Source of the DNA: Planctomycetaceae bacterium
GTDB lineage: Bacteria > Planctomycetota > Planctomycetia > Pirellulales > Thermoguttaceae
Length of the DNA: 39,195 nt
Direction: 5' to 3'
Assembly (NCBI GenBank): GCA_031267635.1
Contig: JAIRYX010000340.1
Coordinates: 1 to 39,195, forward strand
Positions 23,829 to 31,778 of the stretch are shown here, one piece after another (position 1 is the stretch's first letter; each line of letters begins with the position of its first letter). The notes beneath the pieces were generated by a model. The model had not been told where the DNA came from, made no database searches, and was given only the letters and a program-made list of their open reading frames with translations. A program made the position numbers and the translations under genes.

Positions 23829-25553
23829 ATGATAAAAATTGAAATTAACGGTCATGAGCACGAAGCGCAGGAAGGTGAACTTCTTCTTCACGCGATTCGG
23901 CGGGTCGGTTTGAATGTGCCGACGCTTTGCAATATGGATGGTCTGCCGCCGAGCGGCGCGTGCCGTATGTGCGTTGTGGAAGTAGAAGGTCAACGCGGTT
24001 TGACGCCAAGTTGTGCGTTTCCGGTGTTCAACGGAATGAAAGTCAATACCAATTCCAACCGCGCGGTCGAAGCCCGCAAAGCGATTATCGAATTGTTGCT
24101 GGCGAATCATCCCGACGATTGCTTTTATTGCGAGCGTAACGGCTCGTGTCAGTTGCAGGAGCTTGCCGAATCGCACGGCGTGCGGACGCGGCGGTTCATC
24201 GGTCAAAAGAACGAACATCCGCTCGACAACTCCGGCGTTTCCATTGTCCGCGATCCCGCTAAGTGCATTTTGTGCGGAAAATGCGTGCGTGCCTGCGAAG
24301 AAATTCAAGGCGTAGCGTGTATTGATTTTATCGGACGCGGCTCTTCCGCCATCATCGGTACAGCGTTCAACGAGGGATTGAACGTTTCCAGTTGCGTCAA
24401 CTGCGGACAATGCGTTGCGGTGTGTCCGACCGGCGCACTGCTCGGCAAGAGTCACATCAAACGTGTTTTGGACGCGATTGAAGATCCGAATTTGTATGTT
24501 ACGATTCAACACGCACCGTCCGTTTCGATTTCGCTTGGCGAAGAGTGCGGCGTTCCTATCGGACAAGATGTTATGGGCGTGATGCACGCGGCAATGCGGC
24601 GGCTTGGATTCGACGCAGTGTTCGATACGAGTTTCAGCGCGGACATGACAATTATGGAAGAAGCGTCGGAACTTGTGAACCGTGTAAAAACCGGCGGCGT
24701 TCTGCCGATGTTTACGAGTTGTTCGCCCGGCTGGATTAAGTATGTCGAAACATTTTTCCCGGATTTCATTCCGAACCTTTCGACTTGCAAAAGCCCGATG
24801 CAAATGCTTGCGCCGGTTGTCAAAACGTTTTATGCGCAGCGTAAAGGACTTGATCCGAAGAATATTTTCAGCGTTGCCGCGATGCCGTGTACCGCGAAAA
24901 AATTTGAAGCTGACCGCCCCGAAATGGGACGCGATGGTTATCGTGATACCGATGCGGTTTTGACGACTCGCGAACTGGGACAATTAATTCGTATGTATGG
25001 AATCAATTTGAGCGAATTAGAACCGGAACCTGCTGATACGCCGTTTGGCGTGCGAAGTACCGCTGGAAAGATTTTCGGCGCGACCGGCGGCGTGATGGAA
25101 GCGGCGATCCGTACCGCGTATTTCTTGTTGACCGGCGGCGAGTTGCCGAATCTCAAAGTGCAGGCGGTTCGCGGCTTGGACGGCGTCAAAGAAGCGCATC
25201 TCGACGTAAACGGCTTGAATGTCGGCGTTGCGGTAGTCAACGGACTTGGGAACGCCAAACGATTATTGGAAGCGATTCGTTCCGGCGAAAAAACCGATTT
25301 GCATTTCGTCGAAGTGATGACTTGTCCGGGCGGATGCGTCGGCGGCGGCGGTCAACCCTACGGCACAACCCGCGAAAAAGTGATTGCACGGGCGCAAACG
25401 TTGTATAACATCGACGCATGCGAAACATTGCGAGTTTCGCATAAGAATCCTGAACTGAAACAGTTATACGACGAATTTCTCGGCACGCCCAACGGCGAAA
25501 AAGCTCATGAATTACTGCACACGTTCTACCACGAACGCGAAGTGCTTTTGTAG
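23829..25553 (+). CDS. hydA: [FeFe]-hydrogenase catalytic subunit (HydA type)
   Basis: A 574-residue iron-only hydrogenase that makes or uses H2 with ferredoxin and/or NADH. Domains in order: a [2Fe-2S] plant-type fold with Cys 34, 45, 48 and 62; a histidine/cysteine FeS segment near residues 95-110 (DDCFYCERNGSCQL); two [4Fe-4S] sites (CILCGKCVRAC; CVNCGQCVAVCP); then the H-cluster domain with L1 TSCSPGWIK (296-304), L2 MPCTAKKFE (352-360) and L3 EVMTCPGGCVGGGGQP (495-510). All signatures are intact; L1 has Ser where many monomeric enzymes have a second Cys (TSCCP), a variant I recall from multimeric types. The FeS layout fits the A3-like, bifurcating enzymes that normally have HydB/HydC partners, but none is nearby. 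GAGGT lies ten bases before the ATG. Confidence 0.95.
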   Translation: MIKIEINGHEHEAQEGELLLHAIRRVGLNVPTLCNMDGLPPSGACRMCVVEVEGQRGLTPSCAFPVFNGMKVNTNSNRAVEARKAIIELLLANHPDDCFYCERNGSCQLQELAESHGVRTRRFIGQKNEHPLDNSGVSIVRDPAKCILCGKCVRACEEIQGVACIDFIGRGSSAIIGTAFNEGLNVSSCVNCGQCVAVCPTGALLGKSHIKRVLDAIEDPNLYVTIQHAPSVSISLGEECGVPIGQDVMGVMHAAMRRLGFDAVFDTSFSADMTIMEEASELVNRVKTGGVLPMFTSCSPGWIKYVETFFPDFIPNLSTCKSPMQMLAPVVKTFYAQRKGLDPKNIFSVAAMPCTAKKFEADRPEMGRDGYRDTDAVLTTRELGQLIRMYGINLSELEPEPADTPFGVRSTAGKIFGATGGVMEAAIRTAYFLLTGGELPNLKVQAVRGLDGVKEAHLDVNGLNVGVAVVNGLGNAKRLLEAIRSGEKTDLHFVEVMTCPGGCVGGGGQPYGTTREKVIARAQTLYNIDACETLRVSHKNPELKQLYDEFLGTPNGEKAHELLHTFYHEREVLL

Positions 25554-25775
25554 GATTTAAATCAGATTACAGATTCCAGACGCCAGTGTTGGTTTTTCAT
25601 ATTTTCATCTATTGGAAACTAACGCCTGTATCTGAAAGTCTGTGTTATTAAGTAAGAAAGGTGATAGGTCAGATGACGATGTTCATGTTCCATGCTTTCA
25701 TATATTGTAAACCAATGCTGGAATCCGGCATCTGCAACCTGTCGCCTCAACAATAGCCCGAAAGGACATTAAAAT

Positions 25776-26195
25776 ATGACCACGACAAAAACATTTGAAA
25801 TTCTTTTTGTTGACGATAACTCCGATTTTCGCGGAACAAACATTGACCGATTAGCCCAAGAGGGATTTACCGTTACCGCTGCCGCTGGAGCCAAAGAAGC
25901 CGGTGAATTGATTGGCACAAAAAATTTTGACCTGATCATTACCGACCTTGAAATGGAAAATCCGGACAGCGGTTTCACGCTTGCTTATCATATTAAAAAG
26001 CAGCGTCCTGACCTGCCGATTATCATTGTCAGTTCAGCAAACAGTAAATACGGTCTTGATTTTTCGATGTCGTCCGAATCAGAACGCCGCTGGATGAAAT
26101 GCGACGCTCTCCTTCCGAAACCGGTACGTTTTGAACAGTTGCTGTCCGAAACCAACCGCTTGCTCGGAATTGAAACAGTCCATTCGTATCATTGA
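25776..26195 (+). CDS. Single-domain response regulator (CheY-like receiver)
   Basis: A 139-residue receiver domain with no output domain. The acidic pocket (FVDDN, Asp13/14), phospho-acceptor Asp57 (IITDLEM), Ser86 (IIVSS) and Lys115 (LLPKPV) are all in place. There is a longer loop with charged residues before the last strand (SSESERRWMKCDALLPKP). A good ribosome binding site (AAAGGA) precedes the ATG. It lies 222 bases after hydA on the same strand, so it could act in redox or hydrogenase signalling, or in chemotaxis-like phosphotransfer; no kinase is nearby. A strong hairpin follows at 26252. Confidence 0.88.
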   Translation: MTTTKTFEILFVDDNSDFRGTNIDRLAQEGFTVTAAAGAKEAGELIGTKNFDLIITDLEMENPDSGFTLAYHIKKQRPDLPIIIVSSANSKYGLDFSMSSESERRWMKCDALLPKPVRFEQLLSETNRLLGIETVHSYH

Positions 26196-26251
26196 AATCG
26201 TATAACCGTTCACGCTATTTTCCGATGAGTGATCGGTTGGCAGTAGTGAAG

Positions 26252-26295
26252 CCCCAAAATCAAAAAGGAGCAATGGTTCTTTTCGATTTTGGGGG
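26252..26295. terminator. Long hairpin after the response regulator
   Basis: CCCCAAAATCAAAAAGGA pairs with TTCTTTTCGATTTTGGGG, an almost perfect 18-bp stem with a short loop. There is no T tract. A longer hairpin with the same CCCCAAAAACGAAAT end occurs at 29622-29700, and both are followed by TTTGAAAACGCAATAGAA, so this is also a repeat. Confidence 0.6.
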
Positions 26296-26328
26296 ATAAT
26301 CTTTGAAAACGCAATAGAAAACGGTGGC

Positions 26329-26540
26329 GTCAGTTGCTCAAGCTAAATAAATCCGCATTGGGCAACTGTTAGTACGAATTTCCTCAATTTCCCTTTTGAT
26401 ATGAACAATGTCAAATTTATAGGGATTTTACGTTGAAAAATGTCAAGTGAAATGATGTGACTTTGTACGGCATCATTACCCGAACGGCTTTACTATTTCA
26501 GCCCTTATTTATCAAGTTTCCCTTAGTAGCCAACAAAACT
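26329..26540. repeat. MITE-like element, partial copy E
   Basis: The left end resembles the family terminal repeat (TTGCTCAAGCTAAATAAATC), and the core GCCCTTATTTATCAAGTTTC plus CCTTAGTAGCCAACAAA lies at 26501-26538. The right half is missing. The ACTTGACATTTTTCAACG repeat is inserted, inverted, at 26410-26470. Confidence 0.65.
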
Positions 26541-26566
26541 CCAAAAACGAAATAATCAGCAAAATC

Positions 26567-27199
26567 TCAAGACGCTTCAAATAATGCCTTTAACGAAATT
26601 GACGACCATGTTTCAAAACCGTTGAGATCGTCCAGGAGCGTTTCTATCGGCAGAAAACCGGACTCAATCAAATCGGTTTCGCGCGAGGTCAAATCAGGAC
26701 GTTCTAACCGAAAATGATGCACGATGCCAAGATGAACACGTCCGACTTCCGTTTCGTCATCATTAATCAGTCCGACACACTGTTGCGTGTAAGGCGACCG
26801 TAAATCGACCTCTTCTTCGAGTTCCCGTAACATGCCGCGTTGATACAAATCGTTTCCTTGCGTTTGTCCCTCCGCAAGATCAACCAACGAAATATGTCCG
26901 CCGATTCCGACGCTTCGTTTGTTATGTAATCGTTTTTCGCCCATTCCCTTGCCGCGAACATACTGAAAAACAAACATTTTGCCGTCGGTTGCGTTCGTGT
27001 AAGAAAAAATCATGTACGGAATCAACTGCTTGAAACTCGGATCGTTTTCCGCGTCCACTCGCGGACGAAACGACATATTTTCCGCCGTAATCAAGGTCGG
27101 AAAATATCGAGCAACGTCTTTATTAAACCCTTGGAAATATCCCAACGTTTGAAACAACGACGTAGGAACAACCAAAACTTTTTCATCAGATACGGACAT
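26567..27199 (-). CDS. NUDIX-hydrolase superfamily protein
   Basis: A 210-residue protein with a NUDIX-like core. The signature region at about 100-133 (GGHIS..RGMLRELEEEVDL) keeps REL-x-EE of the NUDIX box GX5EX7REUXEEXGU, although the final Gly is Asp. The N-terminus (VLVVPTSLFQTLGYFQGF) and C-terminus are family-specific; similar planctomycete proteins are often just labelled phosphoesterase. It probably hydrolyses a nucleoside diphosphate-linked substrate, cytoplasmic, substrate unknown. It is on the same strand as and downstream of the PPi-phosphofructokinase gene, 133 bases away. No ribosome binding site is clear before the ATG. Confidence 0.75.
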   Translation of the reverse strand: MSVSDEKVLVVPTSLFQTLGYFQGFNKDVARYFPTLITAENMSFRPRVDAENDPSFKQLIPYMIFSYTNATDGKMFVFQYVRGKGMGEKRLHNKRSVGIGGHISLVDLAEGQTQGNDLYQRGMLRELEEEVDLRSPYTQQCVGLINDDETEVGRVHLGIVHHFRLERPDLTSRETDLIESGFLPIETLLDDLNGFETWSSISLKALFEAS

Positions 27200-27332
27200 A
27201 GAAAAGTAAGATTAAAAAAAGAAAGTGCGGTCAAATAGTTCAATATGAATAACAAATAAAAACTACAGGACGACAGCAAACGTCGTCCTTACAAGTTTCA
27301 CATTCTCGCATTTATCAAAATGCGATGCGAGT

Positions 27333-28691
27333 TCACTTCACCCACGCCTCAATATAACGCGCCAGTTGATGGAAATCGCTACCGACAGTGACCGGACGTT
27401 GATACGCCCGCAAAATTGAGAAGTCAATCAGGTCTTCAAATGGAGCGAACACCAATTCAAGATTACCGGTCACGGAGATCATCACCGCGTCTTTTTCCGC
27501 TTCACAAAGTGCACGGTACGCTCCAACGCCAAGCTGACTTCCAAGAATAATATCAAATGCGGTTGGAGTGTGACACCGACATTCGTAACCGAATTGCAGA
27601 CCAACCATCTTGCGCGATTTGCCGATACGTTTTTGGTACTCGTCAGCAATAAGCCGTCCAAGCCGACTGGTATATTTGAGCTGCGATACCGGAAAATGCC
27701 CAAACGAATCCGGTTTGAGCGAAACGTATTCATCGCGCGACAGACACATTTCAATTTCCGAAAGCGGAAGATATTCGGCGATTCCCTCGGAAATTGCAGC
27801 GACAAAACTTTTCTTCCCTTCGGTTTCTCGGGCAATTAATACGTCCACACAACGATCTACTAATTTTTTAATATTGATCACTTTCCGCATCAACGGCGTA
27901 CCGTCTTCGTTGCGAATCACTTCGTTTGTCGCGGGATCACGGCTTTCTTCGGTCATTTCCCATTCCGGAGGAATATCTTCAAGACCAATCACCATGCTCG
28001 CTTCGCTGGCAATCATCGCGCCGTAAGCAAGCCATGCCGCTTTGCGTCCCATCAACTGACAAATGTAACCGGTGTTTGTTGCTTCGGAGTCGGCAAGCAA
28101 GTTGCGAAGTTCCGCCGCCAGAAATTCTACCGCCGTAAAATATCCGAAAGTAAAATCAATTCCTTGATAATCGTTGTCGATAGTTTTCGGAAGATGAACG
28201 ACTTTGATTCGCGGTTCATTGGGCGGAAGTTCTTTTTGAATCAATTGAAATTTCGCGGCAGTGGTAAGCGTATCGTCGCCACCGATAGAAATCAAAGCAT
28301 CCACGCCGAGCGAGCGAAGCGCATAATAAACGTTGGTCAATGGTTCGCGTTTTTTTGCGTCTTTGAGGTCTTCGGGATGTTTAAGCGGTTTACCGGGATT
28401 CGCGCGAGCGGTTCCAATCACAATTCCGCGTGCGGAACGAAGACCTTCGCTGATATTTTTGTCAAGACGAACATAAGCCGCGTCTTCTTCGAGTTTATCC
28501 CCTTCCTTGTAGTTTTCAAGATGCGTATAACCGTTCAACATACCATAAACTTCGATGCCGGCACGAGCAAAACAAAGCGCCGCGCTGCCAATGACCGAGT
28601 TTGCCGACGGCGCAGGACCACCGGAAAATAGAATCGCGATTTTTTTGATATTTGTAGTTGTCAGTTGCGGACTGGAAAGAGGAAGCGGCAT
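27333..28691 (-). CDS. pfp: Pyrophosphate-dependent 6-phosphofructokinase
   Basis: A 452-residue diphosphate-fructose-6-phosphate 1-phosphotransferase, which phosphorylates fructose-6-phosphate with PPi instead of ATP and is reversible. Evidence: LFSGGPAPSANSV (21-33), ISIGGDDTLTTA with GGDDT at 137-141 (ATP enzymes have GGDGS), and LPKTIDND with PKT (ATP enzymes have PGT), the two residues that mark PPi use; then FGYFTAVEF and MGRKAAWLA. The start is the ATG at 28691, with GGGAGA nine bases upstream; an earlier in-frame start would add 20 unlikely residues. PPi-based glycolysis saves ATP and is common in anaerobes. It is followed by the NUDIX gene on the same strand. Confidence 0.95.
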   Translation of the reverse strand: MPLPLSSPQLTTTNIKKIAILFSGGPAPSANSVIGSAALCFARAGIEVYGMLNGYTHLENYKEGDKLEEDAAYVRLDKNISEGLRSARGIVIGTARANPGKPLKHPEDLKDAKKREPLTNVYYALRSLGVDALISIGGDDTLTTAAKFQLIQKELPPNEPRIKVVHLPKTIDNDYQGIDFTFGYFTAVEFLAAELRNLLADSEATNTGYICQLMGRKAAWLAYGAMIASEASMVIGLEDIPPEWEMTEESRDPATNEVIRNEDGTPLMRKVINIKKLVDRCVDVLIARETEGKKSFVAAISEGIAEYLPLSEIEMCLSRDEYVSLKPDSFGHFPVSQLKYTSRLGRLIADEYQKRIGKSRKMVGLQFGYECRCHTPTAFDIILGSQLGVGAYRALCEAEKDAVMISVTGNLELVFAPFEDLIDFSILRAYQRPVTVGSDFHQLARYIEAWVK

Positions 28692-29019
28692 GAAATCATT
28701 CTCCCAAAAAGTAGTCAAAACAGCCGCCATTGAGTCGGATATTTTACGCAAATTTCCGACAAAACGACTGGTTGTCGAAAGTTAAAACCAATGACAACGC
28801 CCCTACGTTGCCAAAACAATCGTTGATTATCGCATAGTTGGAAAATTTGTCAAGGAATCGGCGAAGCATCGTGTTACGAACAACAGAAAATCTATCGTTT
28901 TAGATTGCGCGGCTACAATCGTTTTTAGACAGAATGATCAACTGGACTTTTACAAAATCGCATATTGGTGTGATATGCTCTTTCTTGAAAATGATGTTTT
29001 TAGAAGTTCCCTGGTATTA

Positions 29020-29300
29020 GTTGCTCACACCAAGTAAATCCGCACTGGGCAACTGCATCGTTACCCGAACGGTTTTATCATTGCAGCCCTTATTTATCAA
29101 GTTTCCCTTAGTAGCCAACAAAGCCCTCTAAACTCGCCCTTATGCCCTTATTTTGTAGATCATGGTAGATTGTTACCGAAACAATGGAACGAAACATAAG
29201 GGAATAAGAGGGCGCAGATTGGTGCAATTCGAGCTAATAAGGGAATTTTATAAATAAGGGCGGCAATAATAATATTTTCCGGTAAAGTTGACTATAGTAT
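29020..29300. repeat. MITE-like palindromic element, copy C
   Basis: Left: TTGCTCACACCAAGTAAATC, then GCCCTTATTTATCAAGTTTC and CCTTAGTAGCCAACAAAGCC. Right: GAGCTAATAAGGGAA and TATAAATAAGGGCGGCAATA. Very close to the complete copy at 38404-38743 over the core. The right terminal repeat is lost and replaced near 29327 by a different repeat family. The flanking spacer 28752-30437 holds no gene I can support. Confidence 0.75.
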
Positions 29301-29387
29301 GAAGTTCCTCCATTTCCCTTGATATAAAAAATGCCAAGTGAAATTGCGTGACTTTGTACTACCATCACGCAACTTGGTACGTCGATG

Positions 29388-29612
29388 ATCGGTATTAAGT
29401 TTGGAACTGGTACGAGTATCTTTCATACGATAACCTTTGACAAAAAATTTTGACAAAATGGTCGGAAACATGTTCAGGATGTGATGCAAACTGATCGGCA
29501 ATCCATCTCCGAAAAAGCGTGGGATTACCTATAATTTTGGGATACGCGTCTTGCGTAGTTGGAAGACTTACTGTACAATTCTTTGATGTTTTTTGCTTAA
29601 TAGGTTTCTAAA
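29388..29612 (-). pseudogene. Decayed coding remnant, possibly a transposase
   Basis: Read leftwards, one frame gives KQKTSKNCTVSLPTTQDAYP, then KIIGNPTLFRRWIADQFASH, PEHVSDHF and a stop; an overlapping frame gives KGYRMKDTRTSSKLNTDHRR. The first part is repeated at 34150-34240 (KTSRNCTVHLPITQDAYPK). The layout suggests the N-terminal part of a mobile-element protein, but I cannot name a family. No start or complete frame is present. Confidence 0.4.
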
Positions 29613-29621
29613 AGATTAAGC

Positions 29622-29700
29622 TCCCCAAAAACGAAATAATCCGACATTTGTATAAATTTCAAAATATTCGCAAAAATTTGATGATTTCGTTTTTGGGGGA
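29622..29700. repeat. Hairpin repeat with CCCCAAAAACGAAAT ends
   Basis: TCCCCAAAAACGAAAT (about 29622-29637) is the inverse of ATTTCGTTTTTGGGGGA at the right end (to 29700). Partial copies lie at 26530-26550 and 34110-34130. Confidence 0.6.
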
Positions 29701-29727
29701 CAATATTTGAAAACGCAATAGAACGCT

Positions 29728-30035
29728 ATGGCATCGGTTGCCCAAGCCAAATCAATTCACACTGGTCAACACTGGATAGTTACAGTCAATTTTACCGAAA
29801 AATATTATTATTGCCGCCCTTATTGATAAAATTCCCTTAGTAGCCCGAACTGCACCACTAATATGCGCCCTTGATTCCCTTGTTTTTCGTTCCCTTGTTT
29901 TGATAAAAATTCATGATCTAAAAAATAAGGGCGGCAATAGTAAAATCTTTCGGATAACCAGTCAATGGAGACGTCGTCCTTATTAAGATTGTTACTCAGT
30001 GCGGATTCCTTTGGCTTGGAAAACTGAATCGTTAC
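29728..30035. repeat. MITE-like palindromic element, copy D
   Basis: Left end GGTTGCCCAAGCCAAATCAA; right end TTGGCTTGGAAAACTGAATC then GTTAC at 30031-30035, related inverted repeats. The core has GCCGCCCTTATTGATAAAA at 29814 and AAATAAGGGCGGCAATAGT at 29924. It is directly joined to an inverted copy (30031-30085) of the TGTGAAATAAGC segment seen at 7805 and 33795. Confidence 0.7.
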
Positions 30036-30437
30036 AGGATTGTATAAATCAATTCCCTCCTCAAAATGTGAAATAAGCGGGCAAAAATTGTGGTACAAAA
30101 ACAATATGATTGAAATTGAATAGGGCTAAGTTGCCCAAATAAAAATACAGAATAGCAAAATTTACAACGCGAAAAATACCATAGAAAGAACTTATTGCTA
30201 AACAAATTGTTGTTGGCTCGCGGTAGGCGGTTATTGGAAAGATAGGACGCCAGAGTGACCGATATTTTGCATCAGACGCTCGGCGATAATTTTTCTGATA
30301 TTTTCTCTTGAGACTTTTATCACTCAGGGGAGACGCTTGGGGAACGTCGGCAAATCCTGTCCCAAGCCGCTTTCTTGTTCCTTTTGTTATTCACACACCC
30401 TGTTATCCTTTTTATCCTTTACAAATTTAAATTTCCT

Positions 30438-31547
30438 ATGCACGGCTATTTAGTGCTTGAAGATGGACGCTTTTTTTCGGGAATCGCTTTCGGTTATGAA
30501 GGGATTCGCGAGGGAGAAATCGTTTTTAATACGTCGATGACCGGTTATCAAGAGATACTCAGCGATCCGTCTTACGCGGGGCAAATCGTGACGATGACTT
30601 ATCCTTTGATCGGCAACACCGGGATCAACCCGGAAGATTTTGAATCGTTTACTCCGCATGTTCGGGGATTTATTGTGCGCGAGCATTGCGACATTCCTTC
30701 CAACTGGCGGGCGACCGGTTCGCTGGATACGTTTCTCAAACAGCATCAGATTGTCGGTATCAGCGAAATCGACACACGGGCGGTTACGAAACATATCCGC
30801 GAAAAAGGGGCGATGAAAGCGGTCGTCGCCGCCGGAGATTGGAACATGCGGGAGCTTGTGCGTCGGGCGCAGGATTCGCCGGGATTGGTCGGGATAGATT
30901 TGGTTAACACGGTCACTTGCAAGGAACCGTATCACTGGAACGAGCCGTGTCCTTGGTTGACACAAGAACCCGAATCGGCGAAACGTTATAAAGTGGTCGC
31001 GTATGATTTCGGAATCAAGCATAATATTTTGCGGTGTTTGGCGAGCCACGGTTTTGACGTAACTGCGGTTCCGGCGAATACTCCGGCAGAGAATGTGCTT
31101 GCGCTTCATCCGGACGGCGTGTTTCTCTCGAACGGTCCCGGCGATCCGTCGGCAGTGTTGTACGCTATCGAGTCAATCCGCAAACTCATCGGGCGGATTC
31201 CGATATTCGGCATTTGCCTTGGACATCAGTTGCTGGGGTTGGCATTGGGCGGCACGACGTACAAATTGAAGTTCGGACATCGCGGCGCCAATCAACCGGT
31301 ACTGCATTTGGCGACGGAAAGAGTCGAGATTACCTCGCAAAATCACGGCTTTTGCGTGGATCAGCAATCGCTTTCGGCGGACGACATCGAGCCGACACAC
31401 GTCAATTTGAACGACCGCACGAATGAAGGGATGCGGCATAAGAAACATCCGCTTTTTTCCGTGCAATATCATCCGGAATCCAGCGCCGGTCCGCGCGATT
31501 CCGATTATCTGTTTGGGATCTTTAGAAAGATGATAGAAAACAAGTAA
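30438..31547 (+). CDS. carA: Carbamoyl-phosphate synthase small subunit (glutaminase)
   Basis: The 369-residue CarA, which releases ammonia from glutamine for carbamoyl phosphate in pyrimidine and arginine synthesis. The N-terminal CPSase domain reads GYLVLEDGRFFSGIAFGYEG and FNTSMTGYQEILSDPSYAGQ. The C-terminal class I amidotransferase has the nucleophile in GICLGHQLLG and the His-Glu pair in QYHPESSAGPRDS. SNGPGDPS and the QNHGFCVD motif are also present. The start is the ATG at 30438 (MHGYLVLEDG); upstream codons read as unrelated hydrophobic residues. No carB is in the window. It is preceded by a repeat-rich spacer of 1.7 kb, with no clear ribosome binding site. Confidence 0.96.
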   Translation: MHGYLVLEDGRFFSGIAFGYEGIREGEIVFNTSMTGYQEILSDPSYAGQIVTMTYPLIGNTGINPEDFESFTPHVRGFIVREHCDIPSNWRATGSLDTFLKQHQIVGISEIDTRAVTKHIREKGAMKAVVAAGDWNMRELVRRAQDSPGLVGIDLVNTVTCKEPYHWNEPCPWLTQEPESAKRYKVVAYDFGIKHNILRCLASHGFDVTAVPANTPAENVLALHPDGVFLSNGPGDPSAVLYAIESIRKLIGRIPIFGICLGHQLLGLALGGTTYKLKFGHRGANQPVLHLATERVEITSQNHGFCVDQQSLSADDIEPTHVNLNDRTNEGMRHKKHPLFSVQYHPESSAGPRDSDYLFGIFRKMIENK

Positions 31548-31601
31548 ATCATCTACCTTATGCTGTATTTTTTCAAAGAATGACTATATTGTTCCTGTAA
31601 C

Positions 31602-31697
31602 CTAACGGCTTTACTATTGCAGCCCTTATTTACAACAAATGCGACCGTTGAAAAATAAGGGCTTACGAATATTTTGGGGAGTTTTTTAGAAGTTCCC
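31602..31697. repeat. Short repeat fragment, copy F
   Basis: AACGGCTTTACTATTGCAGC then CCTTATTTACAACAAA is the left core of the MITE-like family; it is closed by AAAAATAAGGGC, giving a mini-palindrome, and then joined to GTTTTTTAGAAGTTCCCTA, the end motif of the 4679-4768 element. It lies between carA and the metF fusion gene. Confidence 0.6.
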
Positions 31698-31778
31698 TAT
31701 CATATTTTACGCTTACATTATATGCTGTAAACTTTTCTTAAAAGACTCATTACAAAAGAAACAAATAAAAAGATAAAA

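Noticed and set aside
23784..24983. 399-codon minus-strand ORF opposite hydA
   Set aside because: Antisense shadow of hydA; His/Arg/Phe-rich composition typical of a mirrored frame.
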